Below are positions 43,490-54,045 of a stretch of DNA of 64,000 bases, one piece after another; the stretch's first letter is position 1, and each line of letters starts with the position of its first letter. The stretch lies in contig JBHGNT010000010.1 in NCBI GenBank assembly GCA_043228905.1, positions 13,702,001 to 13,766,000 on the forward strand. The letters are read 5' to 3'. The notes under the pieces were generated by a model that was not told the DNA's origin, made no database searches, and saw only the letters and a program-made list of their open reading frames with translations. Source of the stretch: Azolla caroliniana (Eukaryota > Polypodiophyta). Both the position numbers and the translations under genes were made by a program.

Positions 43490-43903
43490 TGTTGAGCGGC
43501 AAGCTCAAGTGGAGCCGGATCATCTAAATAAGCTTGAGCCAGCAAGCGAGACGGATCGGTAAGCTGTGAGCAACCGAGCCATCAAGCAATAGAGCCGATG
43601 AGCTGGGGAGCCGGTTAGTCGGATCCAATCAATAATCGGAACCCTAGTATTAGTGTAGACTACTAGGCAATTATAGTCTCGTAGTAAGTGTCAGATGCTC
43701 GTGTGAGCATTGAAGTACGCGGTACTTCTATCAGTTCCACGAGGACTTGTATAAATAATGCTACTTAGCATAGTTGTATGCACAGAGTAATTATATTGTT
43801 TTTGAATATAGCTCTTACGTTCTGCTCTCTTTGTCTCTCCCACGTACTCTGTGTATTCCCTACTTTCTCTATTTTCTAATGCTTCCGCAAGTAATCGTTT
43901 ACA
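43490..43903 (+). repeat. Copia-3 5' LTR
   Basis: TGTTGAGCGG...GTTTACA, 414 bp. TATAAATAATGC near 43751 is a likely TATA box. The right border is fixed by the primer site. Confidence 0.85.
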
Positions 43904-43915
43904 TGGTATCAGAGC
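43904..43915 (+). other. Copia-3 primer binding site
   Basis: TGGTATCAGAGC, the standard initiator tRNA-Met complement of plant copia elements. Confidence 0.9.
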
Positions 43916-44002
43916 GCGAGGGTTGAGAACCTCCTCTACAGCCGAAAAACGCTTGAAAGCAAACCCTAACAGGTCGTAAAAGCAGACAGCGAGGCGAACT
44001 CA

Positions 44003-45250
44003 ATGAAGAAGACCACTTCCAAATCGGAGGAAGTCTGGTATGTTGACTCCGGTGCGTCGAACCACATGATGAGCCACAAAGAGTGGTTCTCCTTTTTGGA
44101 AAAACCGGATCAACCAGGAGTAGTCGAAACCGGAGACGACACTCCTCACCCAATCGTGCATGTCGGAGAAGTCCCTTTGAGCCACGTCAGACAGAAGGGG
44201 AAGCTGATGAACGTATTACACGTTCCGACAATCACGAAGAACTTGGTGTCGGTCGGACAAATTGTTGACCAAGGGATGCAGGTGCGGTTTACGCACCTCG
44301 GGTGCTTCATCGAGGAAGAAGGCCAGATTATTGCGCAAGGGCGCAGAGACGGGAGGATGTTTATCCTCGACACCAATGACATCGGCACCGCTCTGTTTGC
44401 AAAAGCATAGAAGGTCAAATCAGACATTGATCTGTGGCACAAGCAGATAGGCCACGCCAATTACTGGAGGCTTCAAGACCTGCAAACGAGACAAGTTGTT
44501 TTCGGTTTGCCGAAGTTCAGCGGCCGGAAGGCCCAAGTATGTGAAGAGTGCCAACTCGGGAAGCACCACCGGCTTCCATTCCTTACCGAACGTAACCGGA
44601 GCCGTAACAAGCTCGACCTAATCCATTCGGATGTGTGGGGACCGACACAGAGTGTTAGTCTTGGCGGGAGTCGATATTTCGTCTCCTTCATCGACGACTA
44701 TACACGACACACATGGATCTACCTCATTGAGGGTAAGAGTGAAGTCTTCGAGTGTTTCCGGAGTCTCCAAAGTATGGTGGCACGGGAATCGGAGAGGAAG
44801 ATCAAATGCCTATGGTTGGATGGAGGGAAAGAATACTTTTCCGGCCAATTCAACAGTTATTTGTAGCAAATGGGAATTCGGCGAGAGTTCAGCTGCAGAT
44901 GCACACCGCAACAGAACGGTGTTGCCGAGAGGAAGAACCGGTCGCTTATCGATGCGGCAAGGGCAATGCTAGAGGAGAAGAGCATGCCCAAATTCTATTG
45001 GGCGGAGGCAGTCCGAACGGCTGTCTACATCCAGAACCGGATCGATGACAAGGTGTGCTCACGAGTTGTATTTCGGGTGGAACCGAATTTGAGACACCTT
45101 AAGATCTTCGGTAGCATTGCATTTGTGCATGTACCGGATGAGAAGCGGAGGAAGTTGGATGCAAAATCGGAAAAATACATCCTAGTCGACTATGCTCAAG
45201 AGCAAAAGGGTTATAAGTGTTATAACCCCCAGACAAAGCAAGTCTGAATT
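44003..45250 (+). pseudogene. Copia-3 protease and integrase
   Basis: ATG at 44003 (MKKTTSKSEEVWYVDSGASN). The protease has DSGASNHMMSHKEW. The integrase zinc finger is LWHKQIGHANYWRL with CEECQLGKHH. The catalytic acids lie in IHSDVWGPTQ, LWLDGGKEYF and NGVAERKNRSL. One frame runs throughout, broken by TAG at 44408 and 44864 and TGA at 45245. It ends with YNPQTKQV, the usual end of the integrase C-terminal region. Confidence 0.85.
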
Positions 45251-46202
45251 AGTCGAAATGTCGAGTTTGATGAATGGCATCGTGGTACTCCTTACCGACT
45301 CCGACTTCCGAATCTGATCCGAAGCCAGTGGATGAGGCTAGTGATCCTGAACCGGCCCAGGTAGAGGATGATGAAGCGTGGACTCAGGATGAGAGTCTGG
45401 AATCGTTCCGAGTGAGTGGGCCAAACGAGAGACTAAGTCAATCTGACCAGTCCGATGAGGAATCGGCGAGTAGTGGAGACTCTGCGGTGCACGCGCAAAG
45501 AGAAGGGGAAGAAGAAGATGCAGGAATTCGAATCTGGCAATGATGAGTCAGATCAGTGTAGATCCGACTCCGGCAAGGAGAAAGGTGGATCTTCGGCAAT
45601 GAAGACCGAACCAGCCAAGAAGGGCCTCAAACCGGGTAACGGTGAGTTACGCCGGTCCACCCGCCAGAAGGATCCCATCAAGCAGTACGGGTACAATGAG
45701 TACATGGCGCATCACTATGCATACATGACTAAGGTGGTGGAAGTGCGTGAGCCGGAGAGCTACGTAGAAGCGGCCAAGGACGCAAATTGGCGTGCCGCTA
45801 TGGAGGAAGAAATGCGGGCACTTGATGTCAACAAGACATGGGAACTGGTTGACCCTCCTCGTCATTGTAAACCGATCGGATGCTCGTCACTGTAAACCGA
45901 TCGGATGCAAGTGGATATACAAAGTAAAGTACAACGCCGACGGTTCAGTTAACCGGTACAAGGCCCGGTTAGTGGCGAAGGGCTATGCACAGACCCACAG
46001 AATCGACTACGACGAGACCTTCGCTCCTGTAGCGAAGATGATGACGGTTCAAGTGGTGCTGGCGGTTGTTGCGGCAAGGGGGCAGCATCTTCATCAGATG
46101 GATGTGAAGAATGCATTTCTTCAAGGTGATCTGGAAGATGAAGTCTTTATGACTTAGCCTCCCGGTTTTCAATCGGAGATGAACAAGTCGGCAGTATGCC
46201 GG
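45251..46202 (+). pseudogene. Copia-3 linker and first part of RT
   Basis: An acidic linker (Asp/Glu/Ser-rich) is followed by [33 protein letters not shown] and, after a 25-bp tandem duplication (about 45861-45910) that shifts the frame, [31 protein letters not shown] and [22 protein letters not shown] at 46155 precedes PPGFQ. It is interrupted at CCGG by Gyp-5. Confidence 0.85.
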
Positions 46203-46816
46203 TGTCGTGAAGAAAACCGTCCCTTGGCGCAATCGGTGCATAGCGCGCGTGAACCGGCTCTTCACGTGTGCGCGCCCTTAATGTAAATAATAGGGAATTA
46301 AGTACAAAGGCATATCCGGGTAGTTAGATTCAGTGGGTGGGGAGTAAATGAGGGAGACGCAGGGGAGAAAGCATCGCGCATTAAGGAGGACGAAGTGCTG
46401 TCGGACCGTAACCGAACGCTTCTCCTCTGTTCGTTCTCGATCGCTCTTTTCTGCAGGGTTTCGGGAGGCTCGCGCTGCTTCAAGGAACGCCCGTGTGCTT
46501 CCGGCAGCACCTCCACCCTTTTCTCCCTTTCGTGCGCAGACAAACAAGCATCAACATCTGTTCGCTGGCCTGTTCGGTTGTAACCACCCACGCGCTTTGT
46601 TGTGTATTTGTGATTCGTTAATATACAAACTTTCGTGTCTCTCTGTCTCCGTGTCCATTCGTGTTCTCTGCGTTGACGGGCCGTGTCCCTGTGTTCTTTG
46701 CTCATACGTAACCGGTCGTCTTTCTCTTTCTCTTTCCCCTCCTATCACCTGCTCTTCGGTTCAAGACCCCGGTGGTCCCGCCTCGTTTCTCCACGCACGC
46801 GCGTAGTAACGCGACA
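46203..46816 (+). repeat. Gyp-5 5' LTR, lacking its TATA region
   Basis: It starts TGTCGTGAAG and ends GTAACGCGACA. Relative to the 3' LTR it lacks 35 bp, including GCTATAAAGG, between repeats of GAGGGAGACG. Confidence 0.9.
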
Positions 46817-46820
46817 TCTT

Positions 46821-46836
46821 TGGTGAACCCGACGTG
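46821..46836 (+). other. Gyp-5 primer binding site
   Basis: TGGTGAACCCGACGTG, identical to that of Gyp-3, 4 bases after the LTR. Confidence 0.75.
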
Positions 46837-46860
46837 AACAAGGCGGCAGAGGAGCAGAAG

Positions 46861-48856
46861 ATGAGGGGGTCGGATCTTGCAGAGGCCATGGCTTCGGCCG
46901 TGGACCGGATAGTGAGCGCGCGCGAGGGCACCGGCGCCCTTGACAGGGCTATTGAGGCGATCGTCGGCACGATCGGCCGGTTCAGTGGAAAGGATGCCAC
47001 GAGTTATTTGGCATCTTATCGGGCGGAGATGTTGATGAGGGATATTCCGGAAGAGAGGCGTCTTGCCGGATTCCCTCGAGTGGCGATGTCGGGCATCCAT
47101 GCGGAGGTGCTCGAGGTCCGGGCGGAGAGCCGGACCTGGGAGGAGTTCGAAGGACGGCTCCTGGAGAAATATGGGCTGGATGACGCGCTTCGACTTTCGA
47201 AGCGGGGCTTCATGGAGTGGGTGGAGTGGGTGGAGTCCCCCAACAAAGGAAGAAATGCGTCGGTACTCCTCTGGGAGTTTGAGGATCTCTTTGCGCGCCT
47301 TTCGGCACTCGATCGGACCGTTCTGGACACAAGTCGTGTCCTACTGTTTGTCAAATCGGTTGACGCACAGGATCGGGAGCAAGTGGGCTCCTTACTGGAA
47401 ACCGAAGACGGGCTGACGGCCGACTGGGCCGCGGTAAAAAGAGTCTGCGGCCGTTTTGACAAACGGTGGGAGTGGGCTGATACAGGGGCGACCGGGGTGG
47501 GTCCTGTCGCACCAAGGAAGCTCGAACCGATACCGTAGGCGCGAAGGGAAGAGACCAGGGAGTGGCCCGAAACCAGTTCGGCTTCGACCGACGTGGTCAG
47601 AGGCTCATCCGGGGGAACAGCTTTGGAGGAGTTGACACGGGCGGTAAAGGATCTCCAGATCGCCTAGGCTCGGAGGGAAGGTGGCGGCGAACAGGCTCGT
47701 GACTGACGGCCTCCGGCAGGAAATAGGTGCATGTGGTGTGACGAGGTTGGCCACATCTGGAAAGACTGCGGGGACTTTGCGGAGGCTTTGAGAAGCCGGG
47801 TAGTGTACTTGTGGGAAGGTCGGGTGCACGCCAGCGATACCGGGAGGGCCTTGAACCGAAACGATGGGTGAGGAGGAATGAAATGGCTGATGGAAGAAGC
47901 GGCAGCCCGGCACGCGGAGACTGTCCACTACTCAGCTTCAGCTGGTATCCGGGTCGGAGGTAGCGAGGCCCGGAAGGAGAGCAAAGCCGGGTTCTGGCCA
48001 ACGGTGCTGGAAGGCCTCGCCGGTGCCCGACTAAAGAGAGATGAGGCGGACCGCGCGGAGAAGCGGGTCCAGGAGGTAACCGGGTGGAGTGACCCGGTCG
48101 AAGAAAAGACGCGTTTCGTCGAAGCAGCTTTCCAGAACTATGAGGCTCTGGTTGAAGACAAACGGGTAGGTAAAACCGGAGGGTCCGGACCCTCACAGAG
48201 ATACGAAACCCGATTCGGGCCGAAACGGAACGAGGCCGGTGAGTCCAGTGCCCGGGATAACCACAAGAAGGGCGGATACCGTTTGGGCACGGAGATCGAA
48301 AGGACCACGGACCTACGAAAGGTCCTCGACAGTAAAGTGGAACTGTCGTTGCGGGAGGTGCTCGGAATCGCCAAGAAGGAGTTCCACGACTCCATCGTAG
48401 ACTTGGTGAAGAGGAAGAGGTTGTCGACGTAGGCAGAACCGGAAAGGTCGGTGGAGGTGCGGACGGTGCACATAGAGGACATGGCGTTGGAAGACGAGTG
48501 GGAGGAGAGCCACTATTCAAGGCCACACTGGGCCCGAGCAACCACGGAAACCCCGGTGAAGATCGGAGATGTTCAGGAACCGGTGGTGGCGCTGGTGGAC
48601 CACGGTTCTGAAATAAACCTGATGTCCATGGACTTCTACAGAAAGGGGAAATGGCCGATCAACACTAAGCACGGGTGGAAGATATGGGCGGCGACGCTCG
48701 CCACCGAGGAACTACACGGGGCCTGCCCAAACGTGCGAGTCAAGATCGGCGACGTCGAGATAGATAAACACTTCTTTGTGCAGGAGACGTCCTCGCACCC
48801 GGTCATACTGGGAGAACCGTACATTACGGCAGCGCGGATGGAGACCAAGGTGCTGG
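46861..48856 (+). pseudogene. Gyp-5 gag and protease, one frame
   Basis: Starts at ATG 46861 (MRGSDLAEAMASAV). Gag core GRFSGKDATSYLASYRAEM and TWEEFEGRLLEKYGL; knuckle CMWCDEVGHIWKDC near 47732; ASAGIRVGG and VTGWSDPVEEKT as in Gyp-3. Unlike Gyp-3, gag continues in the same frame through RFGPKRNEAGESS into the protease, ALVDHGSEINLMSMD (about 48592). Stops at 47536, 47663, about 47700, 47868 and 48430. Gyp-6 sits at GCTGG after METKV; the protease end resumes at 58623. Confidence 0.82.
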
Positions 48857-49271
48857 TGTTGTCTGCCTGGCCGGACTAGCCCCAACACAGGTGTCTATCC
48901 GACACTTCTCCAAAGGGGTAGTAAGGATTGGATGCTAGGTTACACGCGTAAGATGATTACAATTAAGCACAGATGGTAAACAATACGAAGATACAGATAA
49001 ACACACAATAATTACTTTTGTATTACTTCCGTCAAACCCTTTACAAATCATCGGATCCTTTTATAGGCATCCGGCAAGGTTACAATCCGTGCGCTTAGGC
49101 AACCGACATCCGAATCGGTCCGGATCCGGATCGGTACAACTGTACCGGATCCGGATCGGTACAACTGTACCGGATCTGTCCCTCCAAATAATAATTCTAC
49201 TATTATTTACTTCCTATTATCCGATCCGACTCCGCCTTCCCACTTGTCCTTGCTCTTATGACCGGCCAACA
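48857..49271 (-). repeat. Gyp-6 3' LTR
   Basis: TGTTGTCTGCCTGG...GGCCAACA on the plus strand. On the minus strand CCTATAAAAGGATCC (about 49068-49054) is a good TATA box. It carries GGATCGGTACAACTGTACCG twice. Confidence 0.9.
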
Positions 49272-49296
49272 CATGGCATGCCCGTGGGAAAGTGCC
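49272..49296 (-). other. Conserved non-purine sequence before the Gyp-6 3' LTR
   Basis: Minus strand TTCCCACGGGCATGCCATG ends at the LTR; matches Gyp-2 closely and takes the place of a polypurine tract. Confidence 0.6.
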
Positions 49297-49321
49297 TTGC
49301 ACTTCGAATCCACTCCCGACC

Positions 49322-52300
49322 TCATTCTTCCTCCAAGATATCGAGCACACTCTGCTCGATGGTGTCAAGTGGTGCTTCTTCCTCCAATTCCTGTTCCTTG
49401 CCTGCCTGGTCTCCGACCTCCGGTTGGGTTGGCTGTTCCGTAAAAATTTGCTGCTCCAGCTCTGCTTGATTCTGTGGTGCCGGTGCTTCCTCACCGCTTC
49501 GTCCGGGTTCTTCCTGTTCTCCCTCCGTTCCTGGCTCTGTTTTGTTACCAGTGTCGCTTTCTCCGGTCTCAACTGGTCTGCTCGGTACGCCTTCTTCCTC
49601 TGCTCTGGTGTCTTCCGGTCTCAGCTCTCCTTGATTTCCTTCGAACGGAAGTTCTTCTTCGGGTATTCCTTGTCGGGGTTGTTCGGTGTCGGTTGGTTCA
49701 ACTTCAGCCGGTCGCTCTCCCTCACTAATAGTGATTGGCGTCGTTCTTCCCTTGGCTTCCTGTCGTAACTGGTCCTGCTCGTATTTCTCCAACTCCAACT
49801 GAGTTGCGAGCTGCCCGTCATCCAACCTCTCTACCAACCCTCGAATTTCTTTGAGATGTTCTTCCGCTAAAGCGTAGAAATCCTCCGACAATTCTTCCCG
49901 AATGGCGACGATACTTTCTTCATCCATTTTGTAGAACTTGTCACCGGTCTTCCTCCGATTCTCGGCATCCGCTCGGAGTGTCTGCAGCTCGGCTGCCTGT
50001 TGTGACCACTCCTTCCATAGCTTTTCCGTACTTTCGTTGATGCTTGCCTGAGCTCGGGTACTCCAACCTGACATGATGAGCTTGATCCGGTCAACCCCCG
50101 CCTTAGCATGCGCATAAGCTTCTTGCTTTTCCTTCCTTGCCCGTTTTATAATGTTGGCCATTATCTGAGCCTGGGCCTCGTAATCCGCTTTCTGCTTTTC
50201 ATAGGTACTTTGCAGTTTGCTGATCGTGAAGGTCGATCTTTCCTTTTCTTCATTCCTGATCTTAGTCAGATCCAGCTTTTCCCGCCTTAGCGCCTTTAAT
50301 TCCTTCCTTCTCTCCGTCGCTTGGGCTATTTCCGCCGACAATGCTTCCTTTTTGGCACTGACCTCATCCATTGCCTTAGCCAGATCTAATCGGGTCTCTT
50401 TGAGCTGTTCTTTCAGCTTCTCTATTTGCCGGTTGTAGTCTACTGCCCGTTTCTTGTTGTCCGACTCGGCCTGCTTGTGATCTTGGTAGAGACGGTCGAA
50501 GTCCTCCGTCTTCTGCTTCAGGCGTCGGTTTGCCTGAGCTCTTAACCGATCGTCCCGGTCCTTCTGTTGTCAGAGTTCTTCCTACAGTCGTTCTATCTCC
50601 TGCTCGGCATGTCGACGCAGTCGGTCCTTCTCCTTTTGCAGCTTCTCTTTTTCTTCTTGCAGTCGGTCATTAGTGGCTCGGCCTTTCCGGAGGCCTTCTT
50701 CTATTTTCCGTCTGTCGTCCTCCACCACTTTCCGCTGCTCCCTTTCTTTTTCCCTTAATGCCTCCTGAGCTTTTAACTCCTCTCGTAAGGTTTCTATTAT
50801 TTTTTCGGTCTTAGGGCCGGTTTGCAAGGCTACTGGTTCCGATTCCGGTTTTGGTTGCTTCCTTGTTGTCCCGACCGGCTCGGTAACAACTTGTGCTTGT
50901 TGAATTCCTTCCCTTGCCTGCAACAACTCCCCTTGCATTTCCTCGATCTGTGTTCGGAGCGCGATCAACTCCTGAGTTGTTGTATGCGTCAGCTGTTGCC
51001 TACACGTTTCTTCTTCCTCTAACTGGTCCGCTACTCCCGATAACTGCTCCGAAAGCCATCTCAGCCATTGTGGCTTTGTGCTTCCTGTGTCGGGGTGGCC
51101 TTGCTCACTTCTACTCCTTAACTCAGGCTGTTTTTCCGGCCTTTTCTCTGGCTCCGGCGCTTGTTCATCCTTCTTCTCTGGGATGACCGGTTCTCTGACA
51201 TCCGACAAAACCTGTGTCGGTGCTGCTTCCCTCGGTACGGGTTCCGGTACCGCTTCCGCCTCGGCTACTGGAGGTGGTCCTTGCGCCCTCTGCTGAGTTT
51301 TGTCAACTGATGGAGCCGGTCCTTTCGCCTGTCTCTCCCGACCTTGTCTTGCTGGGAGTCTTACCAGTGGTTCGGATGAGTTCTCTGTTTCAGCTTCCTC
51401 CTCCGGTGCGGCTACCAGACAGACCTTTTGTATAAAGACCTCTGGTTCCGGCCGTCGCAACGTTATATTGATTGGTTTGAGCGCTACCGGTTCCTCCTCG
51501 GCCGATTTCCCTTTGCCTTTTCCTGCCGGTTTTGCCTTTGTTGCCGGTTCCTGTTGCTGTCGGGATGGTCCTTCCCCCCGCTGTTCTGCTTCTTGTTGGG
51601 TCCATCCGGGGGTGTGTTTCTCTAGGATCTGTCGGCGCTTTGTGACCTTTTTCGGCGTCGTCTCCTACCGACCTCTTTTCTTTTGTGTGATGGGGAGCAC
51701 CGGTGGGACTAACACCGTTAGCCATTGTGCTATCCCGGCCCATGGCTTTTTTCCTTCCACAAGATTCTTGATGGCCTCCTTCAATCCTTCGGTTATGAAA
51801 TGGAGCCAGTCCACTTGTAATCCTTCATACGCTGCTATTAAGAACGCTGCCCGGTACCTGGCTATGGCCGGGGGACGAGGATTCACGAATCCGTACTCCA
51901 TCATGGCGCGGGCCACTTCTCCGAACAACAGGTTCTCCCCGCCCTGTGTTCAGTACGCCTTGCTGCTGATAGAATACTCACCGAAATATTCGAACAGGAT
52001 TTCACTTGAAGGGTTTTCGATTGTTTGAAGTCCTCCTGCTTTTATCCCCGTGAGCGCCTGCACCGCTCCTTCCGTGATTTCTGATAAATCAATCGATGCT
52101 GCCGCCTGCTCTGGTTCTGCGTGTGGTGGAGCGTCGGCGATCCTCAGCAACCCTTTTAACCCGTTCTCCCTCATCCATTGGCGTGCCTCCTCCGACAGTA
52201 CCATTGTTTCGAATTCTTCTTCTACTATCTGTTGTTCGGGATCGGGCTGTGTGTGCGCTGTGCGTCGGATCGCTCTTCTGTGCTTCTGCGCCTGTGTGTA

Positions 52301-52405
52301 GGAAAATTCGTAAAAAGTAAGTCCTTCGCAGGCCTGTGTCTTATATAGTGGCTTTTGCCTCAAGCCGCCCTCTGTCGTTTCCCGTGCATGTTCATCTCCC
52401 GCCAT
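49322..52405 (-). pseudogene. Gyp-6 extra ORF: about 1027-codon coiled-coil protein downstream of pol
   Basis: One minus-strand frame from ATG 52405 to TGA 49322, with in-frame stops at 51950, 51665, 50582 and about 50570. It aligns with the Gyp-2 ORF: N-terminal ENGLKGLLRIADAPPHAEPE, then LFEYFGEYSISSKAY, VDWLHFITEGLKEAI, LTVLVPP and NITLRRP. A Glu/Pro linker comes next, then STKPQWLRWLSEQLSGVADQ, a long coiled coil (LREELKAQEALREKEREQRK and on), and the end EQSVLDILEEE. It starts 207 bp past pol. No signal peptide or membrane span is visible. Structural or nucleic-acid-binding roles are possible; none is shown. Confidence 0.75.
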
Positions 52406-52611
52406 AATTAGTATGTCCTTCTTGCTTGCCGCGTGTGAGTGCCCACGTTCCCTACTTTAAATAGCAAGTACGCGCACGTCCTTCTTTAATGCATGGCGCC
52501 TCTTCATTGCATGGTGGCGCTCCCACCTCTTGTGATCTCCCCATCACTACTATGATTCGCGTCGATTTTGCCCACGTCTTTTTTTTTTTTTTTTCCTTTG
52601 TTTGGACCACG
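52406..52611 (-). other. Spacer between pol and the extra ORF in Gyp-6
   Basis: Includes a run of 17 T at about 52579-52595. Like the Gyp-2 spacer it is T/A-tract bearing on the plus strand; any expression signal is unproven. Confidence 0.4.
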
Positions 52612-54045
52612 TCATCTTCTGGTCCCCCCCGATTTGTTCGGGTCGGTTCGCGTTGATACCGGATCCTTCTGTCGGTTTTCCGGGATAGTCTTTGTCAGTA
52701 TCGGTGTCGGTTCTTCCTCGGTCCGAATATCTTCAGCAGTGTCTATCGGTGTCGGTTCCTCATCTTGCCAGATTTCCGGGTATTGCTTGAACGGGTTGGC
52801 TGGCATATTTCCCTTATACGGCTTTAGCCGAAACCCATTTGCCCACTTACCGATGACATCTCCAGATAACGTGCCGAGCTGATACGACCCATTGTACTCC
52901 TTGGTGATCCAGAACGGTCCGGTCCACCGAAACCGCAACTTTCCCGGCATGTTCCCCATCCGTGTCTGGAATAGTAGCACCGGTTTCCTAACTTCGAACT
53001 CCTTTTCGTTGCCACGCCGGTGTCGGTCCACGAAAGCTTTTCTCCTCCTTTGCTCCAGTTCGAGTTGTAGTAAGTTGGCTATTCGGTTTTCTTCTAATTC
53101 CAACAACGTCGCCAGCCGGATTCGTTCGGACTCCTTCTCACTTAAGCGCTCCTTTACCTGGATCCGTAAGCTGGGGATCTGGAACTCTACCGGCATGACC
53201 GCTTCTAAACCGAATGCTAGTCGAAACGGGGTTGTCCAGATGCTGGTTTTGTACGTTGTTCGGTACGCCCATAGCGCGCTTTGCAATTTCGTATCCCAGT
53301 CGGTCCGGTTCTCGTTGACGATTTTTCGTAGGATGTTCTGCAGAGTTTTGTTCGTTGATTCCGCTAGTCCATTGGCTTGAGGGTAGTAGGGAGTACTCCT
53401 TTTATGTACCACCGCGTAAAATGACGTCAGGCTTTCTACTACCTGCCCGAGAAAATGTCCTCCTTGGTCACTTATAAGCTCGATCGGGCATCCATACCGG
53501 CACCATATGCACTCGTATAGGAACTTTGCCGTGGACGCGGCCGTGTTGTCCCGTAAGGCCTTTGCTTCTACCCATTTGGTGCAATAGTCGGTCACCACTA
53601 TGACATACCGATTTCCGGTTCGCATTGCCGGTGCCTTGAAGGGACCGACAAAGTCCAAACCCCACTTTTGAAACGGTTCCAATGGCAAGACCGGGTGGTG
53701 TGGCATCCGGGCCTGCTCCGTGGGTTGGCCCAGTTGTTGACACAAATCGCATTCTCTGCTATACTTCACGGCATCTTTTAGGGTGGTGGGCCACCACAGT
53801 CCGCTCTGCCATATTTTCCAAGCGGTTGCGTCGCTGGCATAATGCCCGCCGACAATTCCACAGTGGGCTTCCCTGAGGATTAAATCCTTCTCATCGCTCT
53901 GCACTGCTCGTCTCCAGATGCCATCTGCCCCCTTGTGATAGAGGGTGTCTCCAACCAAGCAGAAATGTCTGCTTCTTACTGCTACCCTTTTCCTTTCATC
54001 GCGGTCCATGTTCTCCGGGGGTACTCCGGTGCTCAGGAAATTGAT
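52612..54045 (-). pseudogene. Gyp-6 integrase (after 1-base frameshift)
   Basis: Continues pol in another frame: zinc finger AHCGIVGGHYASDATAWKIW with CDLCQQLG, core WGLDFVGPF, LISDQGGHFLGQV and YPQANGLAESTN, then FRWTGPFWITKEYNGSYQLG. The tail is Pro/Glu/Thr-rich and ends at 52612. The frame change near 54040 is one extra base compared with Gyp-2, so it is damage and not a programmed site. Confidence 0.85.

Noticed and set aside
53996-54045. Programmed frameshift between RNase H and integrase in Gyp-6
   Set aside because: Gyp-2 reads through the same place in one frame with one base fewer, so this is a single-base insertion.
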